Shown one piece after another: positions 10,608 through 21,579 of a stretch of DNA of 64,000 nucleotides. A program made the position numbers and the translations under genes. The notes under the pieces are model-generated. The model was not told the origin of the DNA and made no database searches. It saw nothing but the letters and a program-made list of their open reading frames with translations. Positions within the stretch are counted from its first letter, which is position 1. The number at the start of each line of letters is the position of its first letter. The stretch covers positions 17,501 to 81,500 of the forward strand of contig WBZZ01004542.1 of the NCBI GenBank assembly GCA_019918135.1, read 5' to 3'. Source of the DNA: Paulinella micropora. Lineage: Eukaryota > Cercozoa > Imbricatea > Euglyphida > Paulinellidae.

Positions 10608-11600
10608 TCATTCTAATATTTTGTGTAACTGGGCGGGCCTGCTTGAACAGCGCGTCCTCAGCTCCTGCTCTTTCCCGCTCTTTCCGCCGTCATTCTCCTC
10701 CTCTAGTGGCAACAGAAATTGGATAGCCAGGTGGTTCTTTTCCAAGTCTAACCAGGTATTCACATTGCTGGCCTTAAAAGCGGGCAGGATCCGGGCACAG
10801 CTCTCCATGACCCCGGCGGCACGCGCGCCGCTCACTGCGCAGACAGAGCTGATCACGATGCAGGCACTCCTGCTGCAGCACTCGGGCAGGATCGAATCCA
10901 TCAGCACAACCTTCACGGACGGGCGCTGTGCTTCCCAGACCCTTTTTTGTGCCTCGCCGTCCTGCGCATCCTCTTGCAGATGGACGGCTACGCAGGCAAA
11001 CATGGCTAAGCGTTCTAGGACGAGCCTAAAACGTTCGGGTATGTCGACCTCCACTGCTTGGTCCGGCTTAAAGAATTCCCAGACATTGCCTTCTGCGCGG
11101 AATTTACGTAGCGCGTACACGAAATCTGATACCGGAGGAGTGATCTCTGCCCAGGAAAACTCGTGTGGCGGTAGCAGCTGCTCGCTCTGGGGCGGGGGCT
11201 CGCCTGATATCTCTAGGTGCGGCTGGTTGAGCAGCCGGTGTTTCTGTGCCTTGGTACTGGCTTCTCGCAAGGTAATGCTGTACCGGCCCCTGTCCGCGAG
11301 CTGTGCCAGCACTTCTGCGCCCACCCTGCCGGGCCCGAAAACTAAAAACCCGGCGTTTGCGCCCTGATCTATCAAGAGGGCCCCGCCCTTTCTGCAATTG
11401 TACAGGATATGGCCTAACGAGGCAGGAAAGTCGGCGGCTAGGTTACTTAGGTTTCCACCTGTGTTTCCGAAGAGCAAGGGCACACGATCCACCAGGAACG
11501 AGTGCAGAATGTCTTGGCTTCTAGAGTGCGCCGCTGCACGCCCGTTCCGACCACGCTGGTAAGGATGAAACCGCGAAGACTGCAAGCGTAGCGTGGCCAT
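10608..11600 (-). CDS. Unknown viral gene C, copy 1
   Basis: An intact 330-residue frame. I place the start at the ATG at 11600 (MATLRLQSSRFHPYQ) because upstream codons only read poly-G/C spacer. It is one of the few unbroken genes in the block and is conserved in copy 2 with few changes. No signal peptide, membrane segment or known motif. Features: basic N-terminus, a Gly-rich stretch (LLFGNTGGNLSNLAADF), a Pro-rich loop (SGEPPPQSEQLLPPHEF), a Cys-rich hydrophobic segment (LPECCSRSACIVISSVC) and an acidic C-terminal part. Encoded divergently from the capsid gene, 906 bases away, so a virion-related role is possible but unproven. Confidence 0.7.
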   Translation of the reverse strand: MATLRLQSSRFHPYQRGRNGRAAAHSRSQDILHSFLVDRVPLLFGNTGGNLSNLAADFPASLGHILYNCRKGGALLIDQGANAGFLVFGPGRVGAEVLAQLADRGRYSITLREASTKAQKHRLLNQPHLEISGEPPPQSEQLLPPHEFSWAEITPPVSDFVYALRKFRAEGNVWEFFKPDQAVEVDIPERFRLVLERLAMFACVAVHLQEDAQDGEAQKRVWEAQRPSVKVVLMDSILPECCSRSACIVISSVCAVSGARAAGVMESCARILPAFKASNVNTWLDLEKNHLAIQFLLPLEEENDGGKSGKEQELRTRCSSRPAQLHKILE

Positions 11601-12506
11601 GAAACTACACCAATTACAATTCCTTTTAAGCTTCGGTACAAAGGGTGTACGGGGGGGGGAGGGGCGCAAAGCACGGGGGGGGGGGAGGGCGCAAAGCACG
11701 GGGGGGGGGGGGGGGGAAGGGGACAAGCAGGGACGAAAGAGGGGTCGGGCGGAAAGCAGGGGAGGGGAAATGGAGGGGGGGGGGGCGGGCTTCGAGACAA
11801 GGTGTGGCTGCTGCGGGAGGGGGGGGGGGAAGCGTGTGCGGGCTTTTTTTTGGGCTTTTTTTGCAGGGGGGCTCCAAGTAACAACGGGGGCGAGGGGGGA
11901 TCGGCCGTGAGAGGGAGCGAGGGGTGAACCTTTTCTTGCCAAAGTTTTTTTTTTACTTCTTTCTTTTGCGCACATTATTTCTTTATCGTTCCGACCCCCT
12001 TGCCCGCACACACCCCCCACCAAACCACGCTCTTTTTTTTCGAACCGCGCCCCCCCCCGCCCCTCTCCCTCTTTTTCGGTGTGGCTTGTGTTACGCCCAT
12101 AGCCAGAGGGAGGGAAAGAAAAACAAACAAAGGAAGGTCGAGGGATCCAGGCGCGAGATTTCTAAAAAAAACACGGAAAGGTTACAGGGGGGCTTTTTTG
12201 GGGTCCGTGCTCTAAAAAAACAAAGACGTAGTCTGCCAACCTTTCTTGATTTTCTCTGGTACTTTTTTGTGTGGCGGGGCCAAAGCCGGGGAGGGAGGGG
12301 ATCGACAACAAGCAGATTTTTTTTTTCAAAGAAGGATCTTTGGGGCGGGAGGGGGCGGGGAATTGATTGCCAGGGAGTGGGGGGAGGGAAGAAAAGGGGG
12401 AGAAGAGTGGAAAGGGATTTTTCCCCTTTTTTTCGGAGCTCTGAAACTTTCTGGTCCTCCCGCAAAAAAAAAAGAAAACAAACACACCAAAAGAGGCAGC
12501 AAGAAC
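11601..12506. other. Divergent promoter region, homopolymer rich
   Basis: Separates gene C (minus) from the capsid gene (plus). No gene. Contains repeated units of gggcgcaaagcacg followed by long G runs (one of about 17 G at 11700-11716), a second G-rich tract to 11880, then T and C runs, then purine-rich DNA up to the capsid start. Likely carries both promoters. The G tracts could form quadruplexes. Confidence 0.5.
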
Positions 12507-14997
12507 ATGAGTACCCTTGACGGCGATTGGCGGAATGATGACGAACGGACGCCCAAAAAACGCCGCGTCAAGTTTGAACCCTGGCCCCAGGACGAGGAAG
12601 GACCGGAAATCTCGTCCGACGGGCCCGTAGTTAAGATGATAGCGAGCTTTAACCGGGCTATGAGCTCACTCAGACCGATCAGCCTGGCCAAGGCGTCGAC
12701 GCGAGCGCCGCTGTCGGACAACGACCCGATGGACTTTATTACGCAGAGCCTGTGGAATAGTTTTGACGGCGGCCACTTTACTATGAACCAGATGTTCATG
12801 AACATGCTCGTTGTTTCGCGGCCCGAGCTCCTGAGCCCGATCTCCATGATCAACTGGGACGATTTTCTCGAGAAGTACAAGACGGTGAAACCGCACGGGG
12901 ACCGGGTTACTATGGTGGAATGGCAGTTCAACCCCAAGGCGCTCAACCCCAAGAGCCAGCGTGTGCCCGGGGTGCTGCTAGAAACCAGCAGGTCGACCAA
13001 GACACAGGCCATCCAGCACTACGGGGTGGGCTTTGTGTCATGCCTTCGGACTGGCCCATGGACAAGACCAAGGTGGTGGTGTACGAGGAATCGCTGCGGG
13101 CCGTGAGCATGTCGGTGGTGCTGTCGCTCAACTACAACCTCGTGAACAAGCTCGTGGAGGAGTCCGTCAGGCGCCTGGTAGAGACCGACTACAAGCTGCC
13201 GCTCATCAACGCACGCGACCTCGCGACGCTGCTGGAGCAGAGGAACGCGCACATCTTTGCCGTGAACAAGGACGGCGTGGGCATCAACGGCATCGAGGTC
13301 AAGGCCATGGGCCTGCTCAGAAACCAGGGCAAGGAGCCGGACATGGTGCTGCTGACGAACGAGGTCTACCGCTTTGCCAACACGATCAAGGCGGAGAGCA
13401 GGATCCTGCCCATGTTCGGGCAGGACGAACCCAAGGTCAAGCCGCACGACCGCACCAACGAGAAGCTCGTGATGTTCCGGACCCAGCAGGGGCTGGACGC
13501 CATCCCTTCGCGCAGCTACCAGGTGGGCAGGCGCGAGCCGCACGACCCCACGACGACCCCGTGCATCATCTCAGAACGCTTCCAGATGCTGCCGGACGGC
13601 AATATGAGCAACAGGGACTTTGAACGCTACGAGAGCTCGCAGCGCACGATCGGCATAGTCGACGGCGACCAGGGCGAGATACATTACTTGACCCTCAAGG
13701 CCGTCCTGCAACACTCCGGCCTGTTCGGTAACGGCCCCGGGGCCCTGGGCCAGAAGCTGTTCAAGGCGATTTTGGGAAAAGACAAACCTACTATGTACCA
13801 ATTGTACGACGGCGCGGGGCTCCTCGGTGTGCTGTCCTACTTGCTGGGCCAGAGGCCCGAGCTTGCCGACCAGCTGCCGCCGCCGTCGGCGGCGGCTGGC
13901 GACAGCGACGACGACGGCGGGGGTGGCGACGGTGGTGGTGGCGACGACGACAGCGACGACGACGACGGCTTGGCCGCCGGGATCGGTCCTGCGACTGGTG
14001 GTGGCGGCGGCTTCGATTTAACCAGCACTGCAGAATTCAACATACTGGCGCCGGATGCAGCTGTTACTATCCCTGCAACCAGTTTGCGTGGTATCCAGCA
14101 CTGGGCCAGAACGTTTATCGATGGAACACCCATTCAAGGCCTGGGCCCGGATGAACTTCTAGACAGTGTCGAAAAGGAGGATCAAAAACAGAAGAAGAAG
14201 CTGCTCGGTCTGCTCAAAGCGCTGTTTTCCAAGGGCAAACCTAGCGACGCACAGTTATACGGTTGGTTCGTACAATCGCTGTTGAAAAATGTCCAAGACG
14301 ACGCTGCCGCGCTCGATGCAACGGCCCATTCATCAGCACTTCCCGAAGTTCCGGAGGTAACTAGGCAAGCACTCAAACAGGAGATCGCGGAATTTCTGAA
14401 CACTACCGACGCTTTCTACCAAGGCTTAATACCGCAAGTAGAAGCGTTTCTCGACCACAAAGATTCAAACGAAGGAAAGGCTATTGCTTGCATGTGGATG
14501 TACTACCAGTCTGAAATGGGGAAAGCCACGCGCGACGAGGTCAGCAACATTGGTCTGCGCGCGAGCCTCCTGCGCGGTCTGTCACAATTGTGCACCGAGA
14601 AAACACTGAGATCGGACAACTATTTAGCCTCGATAATGGCTGTGTGCGATGAAACGCTGGGCCCTAATGAGCAAGCGAAGTTCATTGGCCAGCATTTGAT
14701 GGAGGAGTTCTGCCCCGCCTCGGCGCCAGAAAGGTCTGTCTCCGCTAGCTACATACATCAGCTCGTGCGCGAAGCACTTAAGAAACACGTTCCGTCCGGC
14801 GGCACGCCGCCCAAAGGCGGTACGCCGTCCAAGGGCAGTACGCCGTCGGGGAATAGTTTCGAACGTTTCCTGGCCTGGCTGCAAAAAGAACCGGTTACGC
14901 GCTCGAACCTGGAGTGGCTGATCGACCACAACCTGCCCTTCCCACTCGGCTTCATGCTCTTCCCGCCTGCTATTAAGTTCGTCGGCGGGTCGGCGCT
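12507..14997 (+). pseudogene. HK97-type major capsid protein candidate, copy 1 (frameshift, 3' deleted)
   Basis: Starts ATG at 12507 with a basic, NLS-like N-terminus (TPKKRRVKF). The frame changes by -1 near 13035 and continues open to 14997, where a deletion removes the C-terminus present in copy 2. The first section has an N-arm, then WQFNPKALNPKSQ and the KTQAIQHYGVGF/DWPMDKT segment followed by a long helix, a layout typical of HK97-fold capsid proteins. An Asp/Gly linker (about 13890-13990) opens a mostly helical insertion that ends before FMLFPPAIKFVGGSA, comparable to the tower insertion of herpesvirus and mirusvirus capsids. A Thr/Pro/Lys repeat (about 14800-14860) sits in the insertion. 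Confidence 0.6.
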
Positions 14998-15007
14998 ATT
15001 AAGTTCG
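14998..15007. repeat. Templated filler at a deletion junction
   Basis: Ten bases (attaagttcg) replace 1111 bases present in copy 2. With the two preceding bases they copy ctattaagttcg at 14970-14981, only 16 bases upstream, which is the signature of polymerase-theta-like or template-switch end joining. Confidence 0.7.
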
Positions 15008-15616
15008 GCCGGCGTCTAGCTGGAACACCGCTTCCAACCTCTTTAACTCGGCCGCGCCGAGCACGCGGTGCTCGTGGTGGTACAGCCCGCGGACCCCCGG
15101 CGTGAACAACAGCGAGTCCTCGTCCCAGAAGTCTATGCGCCACCCGAGCGCAACCTCTCGCTCGGCCATCAGCTCCGCCACCGGCGCGCGCCGCTTGCAG
15201 TGGATGATAATTAAGTGCCTGGGCTCCGAGGCCGCCGACTCCTCCGCCGCTGCTATCCATTTCTTGGCCGTGCTCCGCCGCAGCAGCGTGTCGTGCGGGT
15301 CCTGCAGGAACCTCCAGAACACCGTCAGCACCGGCGCGCCCGTGCGCGCCGGGGCCCAGTCGCCCGTGATATCCACCAGGTCCAGCGAGTCTTTGCGCTC
15401 GTAGCCCAGGCGCGCCAGCAACGCGCGCACGTTCTCGGCCACCACGGACGCCTGCCAGCCGCACGGGCATTCAAACAGGTCTTGTTGGATGCTGGCGATT
15501 TCGTTGCCGCCGCACGTCTGGCACACCACGCGCTCGGGCCAGCCGGCCACCACGGCTGTTCCCCGGCGCGGTGCGCTCGCCAGCACTTCCTGCAACGAAA
15601 TACCTTCCGCGGTCAT
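15008..15616 (-). pseudogene. RNA polymerase subunit RPB5-like, copy 1 (C-terminus deleted)
   Basis: Start ATG at 15616 (MTAEGISLQEVLASAP). This copy keeps the frame intact through the N-terminal zinc-binding segment (CQTCG...CPCGW), the RPB5 N-terminal domain and the HEHRVLGAAELKRLEAVF segment, then is cut by the 1111-base deletion. The last third of the RPB5 C-terminal domain, including the SDPAAKWCGARPGDVV motif, is only in copy 2. Converges with the capsid gene. Confidence 0.7.
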
Positions 15617-15832
15617 GCCGCGTTTCTTTTTTTGCAGGGGGAATTGTACGGAACAGGCGGCGGGGGGGGGGAGGGTGTTTCTTTTTAGGGTCCCCTCGGG
15701 TCCCATTTTGCCCCTCCCTCTTTCCCACACATACAATCGAAGCAATGGGGGGGGGGGGGGGGGTGGGAGGACCGCCGCAAGACCACCCGTTCCCCCCCCC
15801 CCCCCCTCCAATTCCCATTTCCCCCCTCCCTC

Positions 15833-15844
15833 TATTAAAAAAAA
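15833..15844 (+). promoter_or_regulatory. AT-rich start-proximal element
   Basis: ATTAAAAAAAAC directly before the ATG of the LRR gene at 15846, following a C-rich tract; the same arrangement is in copy 2 before 46978. Could be a TATA-like or initiator element of viral promoters. Confidence 0.3.
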
Positions 15845-15845
15845 C

Positions 15846-17054
15846 ATGGCCGAAAAAATTAAGTCCGTGAGGAAGCTGGCGGCAGGGGATCCGGGAGCGT
15901 CGAAGCGCAGGTGCCTTGTACAGACAAACAGAGCCTTGTTATTGCTCACTCTGCCAGAGGATGTATGGCCAACGATCAACGGCCTGGCCGGCCCCGACCT
16001 CGCGTGCGCCCTGGTCCTGACGTGCAAGGCCCTACTGGCGCTGGTGGAGGGCCCCACGTTCTGGGGGAACTTCCAACAGCCTGCCTTCGAGCTCGAGCTG
16101 CCCCTCCACCGACGCATACTCGCCTGGCTACACAAGTCTACTCTCTTGGGCAGCCTGGATATTAAACGCCCTGTGCAGGAAGCCGACCTCCGTGTGCTCT
16201 CGGGCTTCTCAGTCAAGAAACTAGCTCTTGCTAACCAGACACTAGCTCTTGTTGACCAGCAAGATCAACCCTGGGCAAAGCTCTTGTGGGCCTTTCCGTC
16301 CATCCACAAGCTGTTTCTGTCGAACTGCCATGACATTAGTCCGCTAGAAAAACTGCGCAGCGCCGGTTCGCTCCTTTCACTGAGCATCCAAACAAACGAT
16401 CAACAGGCGGACGACATTTTAGCTCGCGTCCTGCCAAAACTGACAAGACTTGAATGGCTGTGGCTCTCGGGCAGCCCTACCGACCAGGCACTGCGGGGGC
16501 TCAAGGACCTTAAGGACCTACAAGCACTTTTCCTGGGAGATTGCGCGCGAATCACCAGGGCATGCCTAGGCCAGCTCCCCGAGTGCCCCAAGCTCCGAGA
16601 GCTATGGCTCTCGCGCTGCCCCCGCATCACCGACGACCGGCTGGCCGCGATTCAGGACTGCAAAGCGCTCGAAAGCCTGTCCCTGGAATCCTGTACAGGC
16701 CTGACCGGCGCGCTCAATGTCCCCGCGCTGCGGTGTCTCACCATCCGGAAATGTACCAATGTTACAAGCACATCGTTGGCCCTCTGCCTGCGAAGATGTG
16801 TCTCGCTCTACCATTTAGATATTCATGGTTGCGCAAACTTTACTAGTGAGTGGCTCGCCGAGTTACAGCACTGCGACAACCTAACAAAATTGGAACTACA
16901 GTCCTGTCCAGGGATTAACACGCTAGACCCAATTCAGTATTGCCGTTCGCTGAAAAAGCTTGACGTGTACGAATCCGGAGGCGTAACGCAGGAAATGCTC
17001 GAGCGCCTGCAGAGAAGGAGGCCCGACCTAGAGATTTCTTCACAGTTTAATTAA
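15846..17054 (+). CDS. F-box/LRR protein 1, copy 1
   Basis: Intact 402-residue frame. Basic N-terminus, then an F-box-like segment near residues 30-80 (LPEDVWPTINGLAG...LTCKALLALV, followed by FWGNF), then about ten leucine-rich repeats of the Cys-containing F-box type (L..L.L..C..I), such as LRELWLSRCPRITDDRLA. Proteins of this layout act as substrate receptors in SKP1-cullin-F-box ubiquitin ligases. Large DNA viruses often use such proteins to redirect host ubiquitination. Intact in both copies, unlike most neighbours, and followed in the same direction by a second F-box/LRR gene. Confidence 0.8.
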   Translation: MAEKIKSVRKLAAGDPGASKRRCLVQTNRALLLLTLPEDVWPTINGLAGPDLACALVLTCKALLALVEGPTFWGNFQQPAFELELPLHRRILAWLHKSTLLGSLDIKRPVQEADLRVLSGFSVKKLALANQTLALVDQQDQPWAKLLWAFPSIHKLFLSNCHDISPLEKLRSAGSLLSLSIQTNDQQADDILARVLPKLTRLEWLWLSGSPTDQALRGLKDLKDLQALFLGDCARITRACLGQLPECPKLRELWLSRCPRITDDRLAAIQDCKALESLSLESCTGLTGALNVPALRCLTIRKCTNVTSTSLALCLRRCVSLYHLDIHGCANFTSEWLAELQHCDNLTKLELQSCPGINTLDPIQYCRSLKKLDVYESGGVTQEMLERLQRRRPDLEISSQFN

Positions 17055-17390
17055 AAAGCGAAAACCTTGGTGCAACACACAGGCGCCGCAGGGGCCCCCA
17101 ACAAATAGCATGGGCGCCAAGAAAGAGCAGGGGGATGCCAGCTCGCCCTTTACTTGCAGGTACGAAGCGGGATGGAGAGAACGGCGCGCGGACTGTGCGA
17201 CGGGGGAAGGAAGGAGAGAGAGAGAGGGGCGTGTCGGGCGGGGGGAAAGGAAATTGGCCTGGAAGAAGCGGGGGGGCAGCAGGCGAAGAAGAACACTCCC
17301 CCAAGCCCCCGTGCACATACACACGCACAGAAAGTGAACACTCCAACTTTATAAAAACAAAGGATCTATAGACGCAGAGAAAAAAGGGAA
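17055..17390. other. Spacer between the two LRR genes
   Basis: No gene. Contains ATTAAA right after the first LRR stop (possible polyadenylation signal), purine-rich and G-rich sequence, and a TATA-like box before the second LRR gene. Confidence 0.5.
17350..17357 (+). promoter_or_regulatory. TATA-like box before LRR gene 2
   Basis: TATAAAAA, 34 bases upstream of the ATG at 17391, and conserved at 48479-48486 in copy 2. Position suits a TATA box for a short-leader transcript. Confidence 0.45.
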
Positions 17391-18904
17391 ATGAGTTATT
17401 TTCTGGCCACGAGGAGGTCAGCACGAGCCACTCGCGGGATCACCCCTCTCTCGGCGCGCCCCCCGCTTGAAGAGGTTAGGCCACGCAAAAGAAGCAAACT
17501 TCGGTTCGAGCAGTCTTGCTGGCTGTTCAAACTGCCCGACGATCTCTGGCCAATGGTGAGAGACCTGGCAGGCGCGGAGGAAGCCGTCCGGTTCGCGCTC
17601 GCGTGCCGAGATTCCTTGGCTTTAGTCCAGCAACTCGCCTTCTGGGCAAACTACGAGCAGCCAGTGTTTAAGTTTTCGAACGAGCAGCACCGGAGAATAC
17701 TCCGGTTCTTTACCCGCGCCGAACGCCCTATACAACGGTTGGTGCTAGAGCAGCCCTACTACCAAGACCGCGAACGCTGGTCCGACTACCAGGGCTCCCT
17801 AAAAACCGTTACGGTAGAAACCTTGGTCCTGGAGGGCGAATGGTACTCTGACCGGTTGTGGCAAGAAAGCAAGGCCCTGGACGAGTTTGGCTGCATCCAC
17901 AACCTAGTGGCCAGGGGCACCATCAACATCTGTCTGTCTCTGCACAACAGTCAGCACACCCAGACTCTCCGGACGCTCGTGATTTCTAGCCAAAGAGTCC
18001 GCGACGAAAACCTCCGGAACCTGCAGGAACTGCAGCAACTACAGAACCTGGCGCTGCACGATTGTCGTGTAATTACAGACCACGGGCTGAAACATCTACG
18101 CTCGATGCCGAAACTCCAGAAACTCTACCTAGCCTCTTGCGACCAAATCACGGGGCTCCGGCCTGCAGGACCTGCCGATCACGGGGCTGGCCTTGCGCAA
18201 CTTGGTCGGAGCTACGAACGTGCTCCAGCAACTGCCTTCGCTCACGAAACTGCAGGAGCTGGACTTGCTCGACTTTAGGCCCCTCCCACCAGCTGCAGTA
18301 CGTTCACTGGACCAGAACCTCACGAAGCTCAAGCTAGCTCTGGATCCTGACGCGTCGGATGAGCTGCTGGACGAACTGTCCGGCTGGCGGGGCCTGCAGG
18401 CCCTGTGTCTGTCCAGATGTCAAGGCCTCACCCTGGGGCTTGGCTAAATTGCAGCGCTGCCCCGCGCTCCAAGAACTGCGTTTGGGGCAGGCCAATCGAT
18501 TCGCCAACCTCAAGGCACTGCACGCATGCCGCTCGCTTCGCACTTTGAAACTGTGGCGCTGTGGGCCTTTAACCACCGGAGTGCTCAACAGGAAAACTCC
18601 TACGGGACTTGCGGGCTGCGCGGGCCTACAACGGCTAGTGTTAGGGTCTTACAACATAACCGGCTCGACTCTCTCTGAAATAAAGCAGTGCCACGTGCTG
18701 CAAGAACTAGAATTCTCTTGGTGCTATTTCGGCGGAGACGTGGCCGAGCTCAAGCATTGCCAAGCGTTGCAAACAATTAAGATGAGCGAGTGCCAAATTC
18801 CGCCAGAAGAAATGCTGCAGCGGCTCAGGCAGGCCAGGCCCGGTTTGCAAGTTGACACGCAATCTATTCCTGCCAATGAACTGCAAGATCTATGGGATTC
18901 TTGA
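17391..18904 (+). pseudogene. F-box/LRR protein 2, copy 1 (two frameshifts)
   Basis: ATG at 17391 (MSYFLATRRSARATRG). F-box-like segment near residue 45 (LPDDLWPMVRDLAGAEEAVRFALACRDSLALV), a sister of LRR gene 1, then leucine-rich repeats. The frame moves near 18150 (around ggggctccgg) and again near 18440 (around ccctggggc); all three parts together make about 500 residues of continuous LRR protein. Both frameshifts are in copy 2 at the same bases, both in G/C runs. Either the gene was broken before duplication or the runs are miscounted in the assembly. Confidence 0.75.
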
Positions 18905-19217
18905 ACTCGTTCCTTTTTTTAAAACAAAAAATTGTAAACCAAGATTTTAGGCGGGGGGTGGGTTTGGAGAGGAAGGGTTGGGGGGGGGGGGGGGGGGCAA
19001 CGCGCAGATTTGGCGGCACACAGAAACTTGCGGGGAGGGGAGGGGGGCAATCTCTCTAGCATTTCCGTGCTCTCACTTCTTTTTTTTGGGGGGAGGGGGG
19101 CTGTGCCCCTACCCTTTCCTTCCTTTCCCGAATCTGTTTTTTTTCTTGTTTATTTTCTACCCCTCGTTCTTCCTTTTTTTAATATTTCGTTCAAAGAGCA
19201 AAAACGCCAAGAACTGC
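18905..19217. other. Spacer before the nuclease gene
   Basis: No gene. G runs (one of about 18 near 18980), T runs, and a T/C-rich tract with tttaatatttcgttc just before the nuclease start. Confidence 0.5.
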
Positions 19218-21579
19218 ATGACCAAGAACTGCATGATCAAGAAGAGGCAAAAACCTCCCTGGCGCGCGCTCGACCCCGACGTCACGCACCACATCAAGCA
19301 ACTGCCGCCGACCTTCGTGCCCTCGTTCCGCGGCCGCGCGCTCGCGGGCGTGCACACGTGGCTCGAGGCGCACGTGTGGCAGAAGGACCCCAAGTTCAGT
19401 CACAAAACCATTAAACCCAAACAGAACGTGTACGCCCAATGGGAAGAACGCGCCGCCTCTGTCACGCAGAAGCGGAACTCCGCCAGGCACATCCAGGCCC
19501 CCTGGTTTGGCCGAAGTCTGCACGTTTCTCTGGCCTTGTTGTTGTCGCTTACCGTCGGCCCGAGCTTTTTTGTTTCCGTTTTTTTTGGTTGCTGTTGCAG
19601 GGAACGGCCTCGCTGTAGACTGTCAGCTCACCGCCTTCACCGAGATAGCCACGGGCCTGCGGCCGCCCGTGCTTAAGGGCACCATCTTTAAGAAAAATTA
19701 TGCAGTGTGGGCAGGGGCGCCGCCGCAGCAGAAACTGAGCTTCTGCCACAGCCTCAAGGCCTGCACGGGCGTCGACCTGGACCCCGACACTCTGCACTGC
19801 GTGCACCCGCTCGCCGCCAGCGCGCTCTCCTTCCTCTTCAGCCGCTTCGGCGAGCCGCTTGGCGCTCAAGTAGCGGTTCATTCGTTCTGTTTGTCCCTGT
19901 GCACACACATAGACCAGGTCTGGCGCGACACCAAGACGCAAGACGTCTGGCTAGTCGAGGTAAAGAAAACGCAGGCCGCACAAGATAGGGCGACGGCCAA
20001 AACGCCAAAAATGAGAGGTGATGCTTTTTGCCAATGGCCCGATCTTCCGATGAACCGCTACCTCATACAAGCGGCTCTGTCGCATTTTTTGTTCAATCAA
20101 AGTTACGCAACTTCTGCTAGAATTCGTTCGTGTGTGCTTGCAGTGGGTACCTACGGGATTTTTTTGAAGGAAGTGCCGACGAGCATGATCGAACAGGCCG
20201 GACGGGCATTGCAGACCGTTGGTGCGGAAAAATTCTTGCCTAGGTCTAAGCGTTGGGCCTCTTTGCAACGTAAGGATTGGCAAGGGGAGTTTGTGTCCGC
20301 CATCTTCTGCGTCCGACCAACGGCGTTTGGCTTCGTCACGGACTCCGACGAAGGCACTATGCAACTGATCAAGGAAATGCTCGAGTTCCGAGATTCGGTT
20401 GCTATGACTCTGCTCCTCGCGCTGATGGAACAGGTACTAGAAGCGCTGAAAGATTGTGCAGAAAAAACGGCAGCGCCAAGCCAAACCAAGGCCACAACCG
20501 CCCCACCCACAAAGGCTGACAATGGTGGAGCTTATATCAGGAATGACAGTACCTACACAGTGAATGCCAGTGCAAAACAATCATCTGGCGGTAGTGGCAG
20601 AAGCAATGACGGTAGTGCAATGTCCCAGCAGCAGCAACAGCCACAGCCAGGACAAAAGATTGATCTTCGGAACTTGTACATAGCCTTGTTTTTAGTGTAC
20701 CAAGAAGCTCTCCGTCGTTACAGGGAAGCAGCGAACGGTAATAATTCGCCGAAGAGCCAGGGGCAATGTTTGGCAGAGATAGGATTTGGGTGGGGAAGCT
20801 ATACAGAGCCTGTTACACAAAGCACAAGATCTCCAGAGCTCTACGGCAGTGTCCGCGCCTATCAGAAGTGCTATTGGCAAGATAATGGCAGGGCTATGTT
20901 AGGCAATTTCTATGACCAACACCGTCCGAAACCCAAGCAGAGTTTGGTATCCAACGGCTTGTTACAACCGAGCAGCTCTCAAGAACAAGACAAAGAGCTT
21001 GTACAGATAGTGGGACAAGTGTTTACAGGGCCCTTGCAAGCGTTTGATTTGTGGGCAGAGCAAGCAACCAAGGCGAGCCTGCAGGGTGAGAACGTTACGA
21101 CGGCTACCCGGGCTAGGAAGTACATGTGTCTGGATGACGTGCTAGCCTTCCTAGAGAAAAAGAAGACTCACGAGCAAAACCACCCGCAGTGCGTCTCCCG
21201 CTCGCCGTCCCACGGAGCCCAAAGAGAGTTCATAGCGTACGCTGGGCCGAGGGTACGACCGTACGTCCCTCAGGGCGCTGCTTTGAGTTATGTCGCGGTG
21301 TACCCGATGCCTCGTTGCGCCGAAGATTTACACCCGGGACTGTTCCATGTCCTGGCGAAAGATCTTCCTGTGGATCCGACGCAGAGCGAGCAAAGCAGCG
21401 AACCCGTGCGCATCGCCTTAATGCTAGTGCCAAGCAACTGCTACTACAACACCCAACATTACGCGGAAAACTTGCCGTTTCCAGTTCATGCGGTTGCACC
21501 TTTCGCCTTTATGCAGGAGGGCCATATTATGGCCTTGCACTCGCCTGGCAATCCGTGCGAGCCTGTTGGAATCCAGTAA
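19218..21579 (+). CDS. PD-(D/E)XK-type nuclease, two exons, copy 1
   Basis: Exon 1 19218-19515, intron 19516-19600 (85 bases, GTCTGC...TTGCAG, T-rich before the acceptor), exon 2 19601-21579; joined in phase this gives 758 residues. The splice links PWFG to NGLAVDCQLTAFTEIA without a stop. Nuclease evidence: an N-terminal basic part, then HIDQVW, about 14 residues later LVEVKKT (the D...ExK core), then MNRYLIQAALSHFLF, the Q-containing helix usual in YqaJ/RecB/Cas4-like nucleases. The second half is Gln/Ser-rich then a second conserved domain of unknown role. ATG choice is the first in exon 1 after T-rich DNA. Likely viral DNA processing. Confidence 0.6.
19516..19600 (+). other. Spliceosomal intron in nuclease gene
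   Basis: GTCTGC donor, T-rich tract, GCTGTTGCAG acceptor, phase 1. The frame is closed by the intron and restored by removing it. Same intron at 50644-50728 in copy 2. The donor is not the strong GTAAGT consensus, so its exact base is a best fit. Confidence 0.65.

Larger units (their letters stand above)
6711..20214 (+). repeat. Large direct repeat, copy 1
   Basis: Matches 35228-51342 in the same orientation at a 28.5-kb offset, nearly base for base, with scattered substitutions and changes in homopolymer length. Relative to copy 2 it lacks 1547 bases at 7470 and 1111 bases at 14997. The match starts at ggtaattggt and ends at gcattgcag. Confidence 0.95.

Noticed and set aside
11447..12023. 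Pro-rich extension upstream of gene C and other frames across G/C runs
   Set aside because: Composition is only homopolymer translation; the conserved protein starts at the ATG at 11600.
13025..13090. Capsid frameshift as an intron or programmed -1 slip
   Set aside because: No GT...AG pair with a pyrimidine tract in the short interval and no XXXYYYZ heptamer; a one-base indel is simpler.
13019..13623. Antisense and alternate frames over the capsid gene (174 and 196 codons)
   Set aside because: GC-rich shadows of the real frame; only the capsid frame has plausible domains in both copies.
12507..14997. Capsid protein as a nucleocytovirus double-jelly-roll protein
   Set aside because: No double-jelly-roll motifs; N-arm, long helix and inserted helical domain fit HK97 better.
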